Below, in pieces: positions 51,201-61,106 of a stretch of 64,000 bases of DNA. The DNA is from Pseudomonas canadensis. Its GTDB lineage: Bacteria; Pseudomonadota; Gammaproteobacteria; Pseudomonadales; Pseudomonadaceae. The stretch lies in contig NZ_KI628539.1 in NCBI RefSeq assembly GCF_000503215.1, positions 186,001-250,000 of the forward strand, read 5' to 3'. Under the pieces are notes generated by a model. The model was not told the DNA's origin, ran no database searches, and was given only the letters and a program-made list of their open reading frames with translations. The translations under genes were made by a program, and so were the position numbers. The first letter of the stretch is position 1. Each line of letters opens with the position of its first letter.

Positions 51201-52094
51201 ATGGGCACTGAAACACTGGCGATCAGCAGCGGGCGAATGTTTCGTTATGCGCTTGGCTCGCTGCTGCTATTGGCAGGTACCGCATTGCTGGTGGCCCACG
51301 GGCTGGCTTGGCTGAACCTGGAACCACGCATTCTGCGCGCCCTGCAGGGGGGATCCCTCTGTGCGCTCGGCACGGCGCTCGGCGCGGTACCTGTGCTGGT
51401 TATTCGACGCATGCCGGTGGCATTGAGCGATACGCTGCTGGGCTTTGGGGCTGGCGTCATGCTGGCGGCGACGGCGTTTTCGCTGATCGTGCCGGGCATT
51501 GCCGCAGCTGAAGGCCTGGGGCTTTCGCCCTGGGGCGCCAGCGGTTTGATCAGTTTTGGCATCATGTTGGGTGCTTTCGGGCTGTATCTGGTGGACCGCA
51601 AGGTCTCCGGTGCCAGCCCGGAAATGCTGGTGGGCACGCCGGAAAAACCGGTGATTCCGCCGCGTATCTGGCTGTTTGTGTTTGCCATCATCGCCCACAA
51701 CATCCCGGAAGGTATGGCGGTGGGCGTCTCGGCAGGCGGCGGCATGCCGGATGCCGACAGCCTGGCCATGGGCATTGCCTTGCAGGACGTGCCTGAAGGG
51801 CTGGTGATTGCGTTGGTGTTGGCCGGGGCCGGGATGTCGCGGGTCAAGGCGTTCCTGATCGGCGCGGCGTCAGGCCTGGTGGAGCCGGTATTTGCCGTGC
51901 TATGTGCCTGGTTGGTAAGCCTGGCCGAGGTGCTTCTGCCGCTAGGCTTGGCCTTGGCAGCCGGTGCGATGCTGTTGGTGGTGACTCACGAAGTGATCCC
52001 CGAGTCGCGACGTAATGGTCACGAAAAACTCGCCAGCCTAGGGCTGTGCGTCGGGTTCTGCTTGATGATGGTGATGGACACGGCCTTGGGGTAA
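51201..52094 (+). CDS. ZIP family metal transporter (GufA-like)
   Basis: 297 aa, eight membrane helices. The metal-binding helices are clear: IIAHNIPEGMAVGVSAGGG (helix IV HNxPEG) and GIALQDVPEGLVIALVLAGA (helix V); the last part holds VVTHEVIPESRRNGHEK. GufA-type ZIPs bring Zn2+, Fe2+ or Mn2+ into the cytoplasm. Position 34 nt after sodA suggests co-transcription and perhaps manganese or iron supply for the dismutase; this is inference. Confidence 0.9.
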   Translation: MGTETLAISSGRMFRYALGSLLLLAGTALLVAHGLAWLNLEPRILRALQGGSLCALGTALGAVPVLVIRRMPVALSDTLLGFGAGVMLAATAFSLIVPGIAAAEGLGLSPWGASGLISFGIMLGAFGLYLVDRKVSGASPEMLVGTPEKPVIPPRIWLFVFAIIAHNIPEGMAVGVSAGGGMPDADSLAMGIALQDVPEGLVIALVLAGAGMSRVKAFLIGAASGLVEPVFAVLCAWLVSLAEVLLPLGLALAAGAMLLVVTHEVIPESRRNGHEKLASLGLCVGFCLMMVMDTALG

Positions 52095-52104
52095 ACCGCT
52101 CCCT

Positions 52105-52187
52105 TGTAGGAGCCGGCTTGCCGGCGATCAATCCTGAGACGAGCGGTGCGCTTGGCGACGCCATTGCCGGCAAGCCGGGCTCTTACA
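52105..52187. repeat. REP pair of the GTAGGAGC class
   Basis: TGTAGGAGCCGGCTTGCCGG...GAT and ATTGCCGGCAAGCCGGGCTC...TTACA, spacer about 34 nt, between the convergent ZIP and npr genes. Confidence 0.82.
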
Positions 52188-52192
52188 CAGCG

Positions 52193-52465
52193 TTATTCGC
52201 CTTCGTCGAAGTAGTTGTTGATCAGCGCCACCAGGGCGTCCATCGCTTCCTGCTCCTGCTCACCTTCGGTCTTCAAGTGAATCTTGGTGCCTTTGCCCGC
52301 CGCCAGCATCATCATCGCCATGATGCTTTTGCCGTCGACCATCGTTTCCGGTGAGCGACCGGCGCGGATCTGGCAGGGAAACTTCCCGGCCACGCCCACG
52401 AATTTAGCCGAAGCGCGGGCATGCAGGCCCAGTTTGTTGATGATTTCAATTTCCAGAGCGGGCAT
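52193..52465 (-). CDS. ptsO: HPr-type phosphocarrier of the nitrogen PTS (NPr)
   Basis: 90 aa. The phosphorylated His is in NKLGLHARASAKFVG (His16) and the regulatory Ser region is GKSIMAMMMLAAGKGTKI. Gene context with ptsN and rpoN identifies it as NPr, taking phosphate from PtsP and passing it to EIIA-Ntr. The start was moved from 52513 to ATG 52465, which yields the normal HPr N-terminus (MPALEIEIINKLG). Last gene of the rpoN block. Confidence 0.94.
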   Translation of the reverse strand: MPALEIEIINKLGLHARASAKFVGVAGKFPCQIRAGRSPETMVDGKSIMAMMMLAAGKGTKIHLKTEGEQEQEAMDALVALINNYFDEGE

Positions 52466-52481
52466 CGCGGGGGTGTTCCTT

Positions 52482-53339
52482 TCAGCTAAGGTCGCGGTGG
52501 CGGACCTGGACATTCTTGAGGGTTTGTTGCAACACCTGGCCCAGGCGCTCGGTCAGGTAGACGGAGCGGTGATGCCCGCCGGTGCAGCCGATGGCAATGG
52601 TGACATAAGCCCGGTTGCTGGCGGCAAAACGCGGAAGCCACTTAAGCAGGTAACTGGAGATGTCCTGAAACATCTCCTCCACATCCGGTTGCGCGGCCAG
52701 GTAATCGGCCACGGGCTGGTCCAGCCCCGACTGTTCGCGCAGTTCCGGCTTCCAGTAAGGGTTAGGCAGGCAGCGCACGTCGAACACCAGGTCGGCGTCC
52801 ACCGGCATGCCGCGCTTGAACCCAAACGACTCGACCAGAAACGCCGTACCTGGCTCGGGCTGGTTCAGCAGGCGCAGCTTGATGGCATCACGCAACTGGT
52901 ACAGGTTGAGGCTGGTGGTGTTGATCTTGAGGTCGGCGAGGTCAATGATCGGCCCCAGCAGCTTGGTTTCGTCTTCGATGGCTTCGGCCAGGGAGCGGTG
53001 AGGGCTGCTGAGGGGGTGACGCCGGCGGGTTTCCGAGAATCGCTTGAGCAGCGTCTCTTCGTCGGCATCCAGGTAAAGCACGTCGCAATGAATGTGCTTG
53101 GCCCGCACTTCCTCGAGCAATTGCGGGAAACGCTCAAGGTGGCTGGGCAGGTTGCGGGCATCAATCGAGACGGCGACCAGGGGTTGCGCCAGTTCGGTGT
53201 GAATCAACGCGCGTTCCGCCAATTCCGGCAGCAGGCCGGCGGGCAAGTTGTCGATGCAATAGAAACCGTTATCCTCAAGTACGTTGAGGGCGGTGCTTTT
53301 ACCCGAGCCGGAGCGGCCGCTGACGATGATCAAACGCAT
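52482..53339 (-). CDS. rapZ: RNase adapter protein RapZ (YvcJ family)
   Basis: 285 aa. The N-terminal P-loop GRSGSGKSTALNVLEDNGFY (about 8-27), VSIDARN and DVLYLDADEETLLKRFSETR are followed by a C-terminal RNA-binding domain with GCTGGHHRSVYLTERL. In E. coli RapZ delivers the small RNA GlmZ to RNase E to control glmS; the Pseudomonas targets are less certain. Starts 2 nt after ptsN ends. Confidence 0.95.
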   Translation of the reverse strand: MRLIIVSGRSGSGKSTALNVLEDNGFYCIDNLPAGLLPELAERALIHTELAQPLVAVSIDARNLPSHLERFPQLLEEVRAKHIHCDVLYLDADEETLLKRFSETRRRHPLSSPHRSLAEAIEDETKLLGPIIDLADLKINTTSLNLYQLRDAIKLRLLNQPEPGTAFLVESFGFKRGMPVDADLVFDVRCLPNPYWKPELREQSGLDQPVADYLAAQPDVEEMFQDISSYLLKWLPRFAASNRAYVTIAIGCTGGHHRSVYLTERLGQVLQQTLKNVQVRHRDLS

Positions 53340-53341
53340 GA

Positions 53342-53806
53342 TTACTGCCCGTTCTGTTCATCCAGGACAACCTGATACAGCGCCTCGTTGCTGCTGGCAC
53401 TGCGCAGTCTGTCGCGTACTTCCTTGCGGTCGAGCATGCTGGCGATCTGCCGAAGCAGTTCCAGGTGCGCATCGGTGGCGGCTTCCGGGACCAGCAGCAC
53501 GAACAGCAGGTCGACCGGTGCACCATCGATAGCATCGAAATCAATGGATTTTTCCAGGTGCAGCAAGGCGCTGACGGGTGTCTCGCAGCCTTTGAGTCGG
53601 CAGTGGGGGATGGCGATGCCGTTGCCAAAACCGGTCGAACCGAGTTTTTCACGGGCAATCAGAGCCTCGAAGACATCCTGCATCTCCAGATCAGGCACTT
53701 GGCTGCTGATCAGGTTGGCAATTTGTTCAAGGGCTTTCTTTTTACTGCCGCCCGGCGCGTTCACAAGGGAACGGCCGGGGGTCAGGATGGTTTCAAGTCG
53801 GATCAT
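53342..53806 (-). CDS. ptsN: PTS EIIA-Ntr regulatory protein
   Basis: 154 aa. The phosphorylated His lies in GFGNGIAIPHCRLKGCE (about residue 68); the family core VSALLHLEKSIDFDAIDGAP and VDLLFVLLVPEAATDAHLEL follows. It regulates carbon/nitrogen balance and potassium transport by its phosphorylation state. Between hpf and rapZ in the standard order. Confidence 0.95.
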   Translation of the reverse strand: MIRLETILTPGRSLVNAPGGSKKKALEQIANLISSQVPDLEMQDVFEALIAREKLGSTGFGNGIAIPHCRLKGCETPVSALLHLEKSIDFDAIDGAPVDLLFVLLVPEAATDAHLELLRQIASMLDRKEVRDRLRSASSNEALYQVVLDEQNGQ

Positions 53807-53816
53807 GGGGGGAGAG

Positions 53817-54122
53817 TTAGCGACCTGTACCTTGCATCAGGTGCAGATTCTTTTCCTTATGCTTTATGAGTTGGCGGTCCAGCTTGTCGTAGAGCGAGTC
53901 GATCGCCGCGTACATGTCTTCATGCTCCGCATTGGCGACGAGCTTTGCATTCGGTACGTGCAGGGTGGCCTCGATTTTCTGCTTGAGCTTATCGACCTCC
54001 ATGATGACCTGCACGTTGGTGATCTTGTCAAAATGCCCTGCCAGCTTGTTCAGCTTGCTTTCGGTGTATTCACGCAGGGGTTTGGTGACTTCCAGCTGGT
54101 GTCCACTGATGTTGACTTGCAT
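53817..54122 (-). CDS. hpf: Ribosome hibernation promoting factor, short form
   Basis: 101 aa. Family pattern MQVNISGHQLEVTKPLREYT and KLKQKIEATLHVPNAKLVAN. The short HPF type (no C-terminal dimerisation domain), which acts with RMF to form 100S ribosomes in stationary phase. The start was moved to ATG 54122 with AAGGAGAAGC upstream; the longer frame (54176) adds unrelated residues. Follows rpoN by 75 nt. Confidence 0.94.
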   Translation of the reverse strand: MQVNISGHQLEVTKPLREYTESKLNKLAGHFDKITNVQVIMEVDKLKQKIEATLHVPNAKLVANAEHEDMYAAIDSLYDKLDRQLIKHKEKNLHLMQGTGR

Positions 54123-54197
54123 ACAGCTTCTCCTTCGTTGCCAGTGCATAAAGCGGCGGGTAGGAATACCCGCCACTGGAACGCTATGGCCCGCCCG

Positions 54198-55691
54198 TCA
54201 CATCAAACGCTTACGCTCGCTGGAAGGCGCGATCCCGAGGGACTCGCGGTACTTGGCGACGGTTCGACGGGCGACCTGAATGCCTTGTGCCTCCAGTAAA
54301 CCAGCGATCTTACTGTCACTCAATGGCTTTTTCTGATTTTCCGCGGCAACCAGTTTTTTGATGATCGCGCGGATCGCCGTGGACGAGCATTCACCGCCTT
54401 CGGAGGTGCTGACGTGGCTGGAGAAAAAGTATTTCAGCTCATATATACCCCGTGGGGTATGCATGAATTTTTGCGTGGTAACCCGCGAAATCGTCGATTC
54501 ATGCATGCCGACCGCTTCGGCGATATCATGCAGCACCAGCGGTTTCATGGCTTCGTCGCCGTACTCCAGGAAGCCGCGCTGGTGCTCGACGATCTGGGTG
54601 GCCACTTTCATCAGGGTTTCGTTGCGGCTTTGCAGGCTCTTGATGAACCAGCGGGCTTCCTGCAGCTGGTTACGCATGAAGGTGTTGTCGGCGCTGGTGT
54701 CGGCGCGACGCACGAAACCGGCGTATTGCGGATTGACCCGCAGACGTGGCACCGATTCCTGGTTCAGCTCCACCAACCAGCGCTCATTGTCCTTGCGCAC
54801 AATGACGTCGGGCACTACGTATTCGGCTTCGCTGGACTCGATCTGCGAGCCGGGGCGTGGGTTGAGGCTCTGGACCAGCTCGATGACCTGGCGCAGGTCG
54901 TCTTCCTTGAGCTTCATACGACGCATCAACTGGCTGTAGTCGCGACTTCCCAGCAGGTCGATGTAATCGGTGACCAGGCGCTGGGCCTCGGCGAGCCAAG
55001 GCGTCTTGGCCGGCAGTTGGCGCAATTGCAGCAGCAGGCATTCGCTCAGGGTGCGCGCGCCGATCCCGGCAGGCTCGAATTGCTGGATGCGGTGCAGGAC
55101 GGCTTCGATCTCGTCCAGCTCGATATCCAGTTCCGGGTCGAACGCTTCAAGAATTTCTTCGAGCGTCTCGTCTAGATAACCCTGGTTGTTGATGCAGTCG
55201 ATCAGGGTTACGGCGATCAGGCGGTCGGTGTCCGACATCGGCGCCAGGTTCAGTTGCCACAGCAAGTGGCTCTGCAGGCTTTCACCGGCGGAGGTGCGGG
55301 TGGTGAAGTCCCACTCGTCATCGTCGTTGCTGGGCAGGCTGCTGGCGCTGGTCTGGTAGACGTCTTCCCAGGCCGTGTCGACGGGAAGTTCGTTGGGGAT
55401 GCGTTCGTTCCATTCGCCTTCCTCAAGGTTATCCACCGTTGGGGCGGTTTCCTGATAGGAAGGTTCCTGCACGTCGGAATTGGGTTTTTGCTCGATGTTA
55501 TCGGCCAGCGGGTCTGCGTTATCGAAGTCGTCGCCTTCTTCCTGGCGTTCGAGCATCGGATTGGACTCCAGGGCCTCCTGGATTTCCTGTTGCAGGTCCA
55601 GGGTCGACAATTGGAGCAGGCGGATGGCCTGTTGCAGCTGCGGTGTCATCGTCAGCTGCTGGCCCATTCTCAGGACTAGCGATGGTTTCAT
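54198..55691 (-). CDS. rpoN: RNA polymerase sigma-54 factor
   Basis: 497 aa. Region I is Gln/Leu-rich (SLVLRMGQQLTMTPQLQQAI), an acidic region II follows (about 55-125), then the core-binding and HTH parts (HESTISRVTTQKFMHTPRGI) and the RpoN box RRTVAKYRESLGI at the C-terminus, which reads the -24 element. It directs transcription of nitrogen, motility and many alternative-carbon genes with enhancer-binding proteins. Separated from lptB by 185 nt, which may hold its own promoter. Confidence 0.97.
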   Translation of the reverse strand: MKPSLVLRMGQQLTMTPQLQQAIRLLQLSTLDLQQEIQEALESNPMLERQEEGDDFDNADPLADNIEQKPNSDVQEPSYQETAPTVDNLEEGEWNERIPNELPVDTAWEDVYQTSASSLPSNDDDEWDFTTRTSAGESLQSHLLWQLNLAPMSDTDRLIAVTLIDCINNQGYLDETLEEILEAFDPELDIELDEIEAVLHRIQQFEPAGIGARTLSECLLLQLRQLPAKTPWLAEAQRLVTDYIDLLGSRDYSQLMRRMKLKEDDLRQVIELVQSLNPRPGSQIESSEAEYVVPDVIVRKDNERWLVELNQESVPRLRVNPQYAGFVRRADTSADNTFMRNQLQEARWFIKSLQSRNETLMKVATQIVEHQRGFLEYGDEAMKPLVLHDIAEAVGMHESTISRVTTQKFMHTPRGIYELKYFFSSHVSTSEGGECSSTAIRAIIKKLVAAENQKKPLSDSKIAGLLEAQGIQVARRTVAKYRESLGIAPSSERKRLM

Positions 55692-55876
55692 GGCAGGGGC
55701 TTAACACCTTATTCGCCGGCGCAATGCGCCATCCACGACAGGGCGCGTGAGCGCCAAACATAAGCAAATTATATGCCTGATGTCGGGGGCTTTGCCTAGA
55801 GCGCGGTAACAATAAAAATCCGGAGGTTTTCATTGACTCCCGCGCACCTCGGCAAACGGCCGTGACACCACGGTGT

Positions 55877-56601
<725 letters not shown>

Positions 56602-56602
<1 letters not shown>

Positions 56603-57135
56603 TACTCGGCCTTCTTCTTCGGCTGGATAACCATATCGATACGTGGGCGTGGCGCGGTGACCTTGGAGCCATTGGCGCGCCCGGCGTTAGCGATCTGTTT
56701 CACGGTGTCATAGGTGATTTTTTCACCTTCCGTGGAGTTGCCGTCGGGGCTCAGTACCTTGGCCTGGTCGATCAGCACGATGCGGTTCTGCTGGGCATGG
56801 TACTGGATAGTCTTGCCATAGCCTTTCATCGGGCCGGTATCGGTCGCGGACTGCTTCTGTTCGAAGTAAGCCAGGTTGCCTACCGACGTCACCACGTCGA
56901 TATCGCCAGTTTGGGTGCGCGTAAGCGTCACGGTATTGCCGGTGATCTTCATCGAACCCTGGGTGATGATCACGCCGCCGGTATAGGTAGCGACACCTTG
57001 CTTGTCATCCAGCTGCGCATCGTCAGCCGAAATGTGGATCGGCTGCTGGCTATCGTTCGGCAGAGCCCAGGCGCTCACGCTTCCCAGTGCTGCGCCCAGA
57101 CCGAGCAAAATAGGGAGAGTTTTAACGAGCCTCAT
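56602..57135 (-). CDS. lptA: LPS transport periplasmic protein LptA
   Basis: 177 aa. A signal peptide ends near GSVSAWA-LPNDSQ (about 24). The beta-jellyroll OstA domain follows (QPIHISADDAQLDDKQGVAT, YTGGVIITQGSMKITGNTVT). A basic Pro/Lys end (PRPRIDMVIQPKKK). It forms the periplasmic bridge carrying LPS between LptC and LptD. It overlaps lptC by 14 nt. Confidence 0.96.
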
Positions 57136-57694
57136 ACTGTCCTCTTACGTTCGATAGCAGGTGTATCCTGCTTTCTTTCAAATACGCTTTCATTCCCTTG
57201 CCAGTCGATACACCGCCAGCGCCGTCGATTCTAACGTCTTGCTCGGTCTGCGCATATTGCTTCTGCGGGAATACGGTCATGCGACTGCTGGTAATCACGG
57301 TCTCACGATTTTTATCGTCGGTGCGCGCAACGCGCACCGAGTCGATCAGTTCCACCTCGGTACCGTCCGGGTTGACCTCACCACGCTTGCTGGTGACGTG
57401 CCATGGGAACTCGGTGCCGCGGTAAATGTTCATGTCAGGGTTGGTCAGCAGCGTAATTTCGCTGGCCTTCACGTGCTCGACCTTGTCTGAGGTCATCTCG
57501 TACTGCACCTTGCCGTCGGGCAGGAACTGCACGCTCTTGGCATTGATGGCGTAATAGTCGATAGCCCCCTCATCAACCTGCGCGGCAGGCTGGTCGAGAA
57601 AGCGCTCCGGGCTGATGTTCCAGTAGCCCACCGCCAGGAACAGCGCAGCGATGACCCCGAATATCAGAAAGTTGCGAATCTTTTTGCTCAGCAT
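57122..57694 (-). CDS. lptC: LPS export protein LptC
   Basis: 190 aa. One N-terminal membrane anchor (about 8-24, FLIFGVIAALFLAVGYW) and a periplasmic LptC jellyroll (AIDYYAINAKSVQFLPDGKV, TSKRGEVNPDGTEVELIDSV). It joins LptBFG to LptA. Between kdsC (8 nt) and lptA (overlap). Confidence 0.95.
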   Translation of the reverse strand: MLSKKIRNFLIFGVIAALFLAVGYWNISPERFLDQPAAQVDEGAIDYYAINAKSVQFLPDGKVQYEMTSDKVEHVKASEITLLTNPDMNIYRGTEFPWHVTSKRGEVNPDGTEVELIDSVRVARTDDKNRETVITSSRMTVFPQKQYAQTEQDVRIDGAGGVSTGKGMKAYLKESRIHLLSNVRGQYEAR

Positions 57695-57702
57695 AAAACG
57701 CT

Positions 57703-58227
57703 CTATAAGTAGGCGGCGTGGGCCGCTTCAAGGCTGCCCTGGGCACGCAGGATCAGCTCGCAGAACTCGCGGGCGGCACCTTCACCGCCACGGGCGGTGG
57801 TGATGCCATGGGCGTGCTCGCGAACAAACGCCGCCGCATTGGCGACGGCCATGCCCAGGCCTACTCGACGGATCACCGGCAGGTCTGGCAGGTCATCGCC
57901 CAAGTAGGCGACCTGCTCATAGCTTAGGTTGAGTTGGCCAAGAAGCTCGTCCAGAACCACCAGTTTATCCTCGCGGCCCTGATACAGGTGAGGAATCCCC
58001 AGGTTTTGTGCGCGGCGTTCCACAACCGGAGTTTTCCGACCGCTGATAATCGCCGTTTGCACGCCCGATGCCATCAGCATCTTGATGCCCTGGCCGTCGA
58101 GGGTGTTGAACGTCTTGAATTCGCTGCCGTCCTCGAGGAAGTACAGGCGGCCATCGGTCAGCACGCCATCAACGTCGAAAATCGCCAATTTGATGTTTTT
58201 ACCGCGTTGCAACAGATCGCTGGTCAT
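57703..58227 (-). CDS. kdsC: 3-deoxy-D-manno-octulosonate-8-phosphate phosphatase
   Basis: 174 aa HAD enzyme of the capless KdsC type. Motif I FDVDGVLTDGRLYFLEDG (Asp nucleophile about 18), motif II in TAIISGRKTP, motif III/IV in YLGDDLPDLPVIRRVGLGMA. It releases phosphate from Kdo-8-P in the cytoplasm, a step toward lipid A-Kdo. It begins immediately after the kdsD stop. Confidence 0.96.
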   Translation of the reverse strand: MTSDLLQRGKNIKLAIFDVDGVLTDGRLYFLEDGSEFKTFNTLDGQGIKMLMASGVQTAIISGRKTPVVERRAQNLGIPHLYQGREDKLVVLDELLGQLNLSYEQVAYLGDDLPDLPVIRRVGLGMAVANAAAFVREHAHGITTARGGEGAAREFCELILRAQGSLEAAHAAYL

Positions 58228-59202
58228 TTACATCACTCCCGCACGCAGCAAGTCGTGCATGTTCAGGGCGCCGATCGGGTGGTCATTGCCATCGACCACC
58301 ACCAGCGCGCCGATCTTATGGTCTTCCATGATTTTCAAGGCTTCGGCCGCCAGCATCTCGGGGCGGGCGGTCTTGCCGTGGGGGGTCATCACCGCGTCGA
58401 TGGTGGCGGTGTGGATATCAATGGTGCGGTCCAGGGTGCGACGCAGGTCGCCGTCGGTGAAGACCCCGGCCAGGCGGCCGTCGGCTTCCAGGATCACGGT
58501 CATGCCGAGGCCCTTGCGGGTCATCTCCATCAACGCGTCCTTCAGCAAGGTGCCGCGCTGGACGTGGGGCAATTCATCACCGGAATGCATGACGTTTTCC
58601 ACTTTCAGCAGCAGGCGGCGGCCCAGGGCGCCACCTGGATGGGAAAACGCGAAGTCTTCAGCGGTAAATCCACGTGCTTCCAGCAACGCCACGGCCAGGG
58701 CGTCGCCCATGACCAGTGCGGCGGTGGTGGAGGAGGTGGGTGCCAGGTTCAGTGGGCAGGCTTCATGGTCCACGTGAACATTCAGGTTCACTTCGGCGGC
58801 CTTGGCCAGCGTCGATTCCGGGTTGCCGGTGAGGCTGATCATCTGGATGCCCAGGCGCTTGATCAGCGGCAACAGGGTCACGATTTCGTTGGTGGTGCCT
58901 GAGTTTGACAGCGCCAGGATGATGTCATCCTTGGTGATCATGCCCATGTCACCGTGGCTGGCTTCGGCCGGGTGCACGAAAAATGCGGTGGTCCCGGTGC
59001 TGGCCAGGGTGGCGGCGATCTTGTTGCCGACGTGGCCCGACTTGCCCATGCCGACCACGACAACGCGGCCTTTGCTGGCCAGAATCATCTCGCAGGCGCG
59101 TACGAAATCTGCGTCGATATGCGCCAGCAAGCCTTCTACGGCTTCAAGCTCGAGGCGGATGGTGCGTTGTGCGGATTGAATAAGGTCGCTGGATTGGCTC
59201 AT
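58228..59202 (-). CDS. kdsD: Arabinose-5-phosphate isomerase
   Basis: 324 aa. The SIS domain (about 30-180: VVVVGMGKSGHVGNKIAATL, ALSNSGTTNEIVTLLPLIKR, HPAEASHGDMGMI) is followed by two CBS repeats (VENVMHSGDELPHV, IDAVMTPHGKTARPEMLAAE). It turns ribulose-5-P into arabinose-5-P, the first Kdo precursor. The start was moved from 59265 to ATG 59202 (MSQSSDLIQSAQ), the family start. First gene of the minus-strand block. Confidence 0.95.
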   Translation of the reverse strand: MSQSSDLIQSAQRTIRLELEAVEGLLAHIDADFVRACEMILASKGRVVVVGMGKSGHVGNKIAATLASTGTTAFFVHPAEASHGDMGMITKDDIILALSNSGTTNEIVTLLPLIKRLGIQMISLTGNPESTLAKAAEVNLNVHVDHEACPLNLAPTSSTTAALVMGDALAVALLEARGFTAEDFAFSHPGGALGRRLLLKVENVMHSGDELPHVQRGTLLKDALMEMTRKGLGMTVILEADGRLAGVFTDGDLRRTLDRTIDIHTATIDAVMTPHGKTARPEMLAAEALKIMEDHKIGALVVVDGNDHPIGALNMHDLLRAGVM

Positions 59203-59499
59203 GTCTGAAATCGTATAGCCTGACGAAAAGTCGGCGATTATAGCGGTAATGATCAATTCCCTCACGCTAGTTCGTCAGGCTTTGTTCGCAATGCGCCTGA
59301 GATTCATCCTAAGCAACAAGTTTTCCCTGTCCCCAATCTGAACAAGCGCTGTTCCGGCCTTGGGCGCCTTGTACCAGCAGTGATATAGTTCGCCGCCAGT
59401 TCGGTCCGCCCAGCCCACGTGCCAACTATTGCACAACGGTTGCAAACGTTTGTCGCAAGCGTGGTGTCTGAGTGAGAGGCTGCATCCCAAGGAGTTTAG
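59203..59499. other. Divergent promoter region between kdsD and mlaF
   Basis: A 297-nt region serving both operons. A possible mlaF promoter is TTGGGC, 18-nt spacer, TATAGT near 59355-59390; nothing firm for kdsD. The 59275-59844 minus-strand frame crossing it is a shadow of mlaF. Confidence 0.35.
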
Positions 59500-60309
59500 A
59501 TGAGTGCCGATAACGCCTACGCGGTCGAGCTGAAGGGACTGACCTTCAAGCGCGGGACGCGCAGCATCTTCAATAACGTCGATATCCGCATTCCGCGCGG
59601 CAAGGTCACGGGCATCATGGGGCCTTCCGGTTGCGGCAAGACCACCCTGTTGCGCCTGATGGGCATGCAATTGCGTCCCAGCGCCGGCGAAGTGTGGGTC
59701 AATGGCCAGAACCTGCCGACGCTGTCGCGCAGCGATCTGTTCGATGCGCGCAAACATATGGGCGTTCTGTTTCAGAGCGGTGCGCTGTTCACCGACCTCG
59801 ATGTGTTCGAGAACGTGGCGTTTCCGCTGCGGGTGCACACCCAACTGTCCGATGAAATGATTCGTGACATCGTGTTGCTGAAACTGCAGGCCGTAGGCCT
59901 TCGTGGTGCCATCGACCTGATGCCTGACGAGCTGTCCGGTGGGATGAAGCGCCGTGTGGCCCTAGCGCGCGCCATTGCCCTCGACCCGCAGATCCTCATG
60001 TATGACGAGCCCTTCGTCGGCCAGGACCCCATCGCAATGGGCGTGCTGGTGCGCTTGATCCGCCTGCTCAATGATGCGCTGGGCATCACCAGTATCGTGG
60101 TTTCCCACGATCTTGCAGAAACCGCGAGCATTGCCGATTACCTCTATGTGGTCGGCGATGGCCAGGTGCTGGGGCAGGGCACGCCTGAAGAGCTGATGAA
60201 CGCAGACAACCCGCGCATTCGCCAATTCATGACCGGCGATCCTGATGGCCCGGTGCCTTTTCACTTTCCGGCAGCGGATTACCGCTCAGATCTTCTGGGG
60301 AAGCGCTGA
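59500..60309 (+). CDS. mlaF: Phospholipid ABC transporter ATP-binding protein MlaF
   Basis: 269 aa. Walker A GIMGPSGCGKTTLLRLMGMQ (about 38-57), signature DELSGGMKRRVALARAIALD, Walker B ILMYDEPFVGQDPIAMG. It drives MlaE in retrograde phospholipid transport, keeping the outer leaflet asymmetric (Ttg2A in P. putida, linked to solvent tolerance). AAGGAG precedes ATG 59500. It overlaps mlaE by one base. Confidence 0.96.
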   Translation: MSADNAYAVELKGLTFKRGTRSIFNNVDIRIPRGKVTGIMGPSGCGKTTLLRLMGMQLRPSAGEVWVNGQNLPTLSRSDLFDARKHMGVLFQSGALFTDLDVFENVAFPLRVHTQLSDEMIRDIVLLKLQAVGLRGAIDLMPDELSGGMKRRVALARAIALDPQILMYDEPFVGQDPIAMGVLVRLIRLLNDALGITSIVVSHDLAETASIADYLYVVGDGQVLGQGTPEELMNADNPRIRQFMTGDPDGPVPFHFPAADYRSDLLGKR

Positions 60310-61106
60310 TGCGCAAGACATCTCTTATCGAGAAGGTTCGCCTTTTCGGTCGCTCGGGTATCGACATTGTCGAAGTGCTCGGCCGTTCGACGATTTTCCT
60401 GTTCCACGCCCTGCTCGGTCGCGGCGGTATTGGCGGCGGCTTCGGCCTGCTGGTCAAGCAGCTGCATTCGGTCGGCGTGATGTCCCTGGTGATCATTGTG
60501 GTCTCCGGGGTGTTCATCGGCATGGTGCTGGCGTTGCAGGGCTTCAATATTCTTTCCAGCTACGGTTCGGAGCAGGCGGTCGGGCAGATGGTCGCTCTGA
60601 CGCTGCTGCGTGAGCTGGGGCCGGTGGTGACCGCCTTGCTGTTCGCCGGGCGTGCGGGTTCCGCGCTGACCGCCGAAATCGGCAACATGAAGTCCACCGA
60701 ACAGCTGTCCAGCCTGGAAATGATCGGCGTGGACCCGCTCAAGTACATTGTTGCCCCACGCCTGTGGGCCGGCTTCATTTCCCTGCCATTGCTGGCGATG
60801 ATCTTCAGCGTGGTCGGTATCTGGGGCGGTTCGTGGGTGGCGGTGGACTGGCTGGGCGTCTACGACGGCTCCTACTGGGCCAACATGCAAAACAGCGTGA
60901 CCTTCAGCGGTGACGTGCTCAACGGCATCATAAAGAGCATCGTCTTCGCCTTTGTCGTCACCTGGATCGCCGTATTCCAAGGCTACGACTGTGAGCCCAC
61001 TTCAGAAGGGATCAGTCGCGCCACCACCAAGACCGTTGTGTACGCCTCGCTGGCGGTACTGGGCCTTGACTTCATTTTGACCGCCTTGATGTTTGGAGAT
61101 TTCTGA
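60309..61106 (+). CDS. mlaE: Phospholipid ABC transporter permease MlaE
   Basis: 265 aa, five to six membrane helices. MlaE family marks: LHSVGVMSLVIIVVSGVFIG, LRELGPVVTALLFAGRAGSA and LTAEIGNMKSTEQLSSLEMI. The permease dimer of the Mla complex. Starts on the A of the mlaF stop (TGATG) and overlaps mlaD the same way. Confidence 0.96.
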   Translation: MRKTSLIEKVRLFGRSGIDIVEVLGRSTIFLFHALLGRGGIGGGFGLLVKQLHSVGVMSLVIIVVSGVFIGMVLALQGFNILSSYGSEQAVGQMVALTLLRELGPVVTALLFAGRAGSALTAEIGNMKSTEQLSSLEMIGVDPLKYIVAPRLWAGFISLPLLAMIFSVVGIWGGSWVAVDWLGVYDGSYWANMQNSVTFSGDVLNGIIKSIVFAFVVTWIAVFQGYDCEPTSEGISRATTKTVVYASLAVLGLDFILTALMFGDF

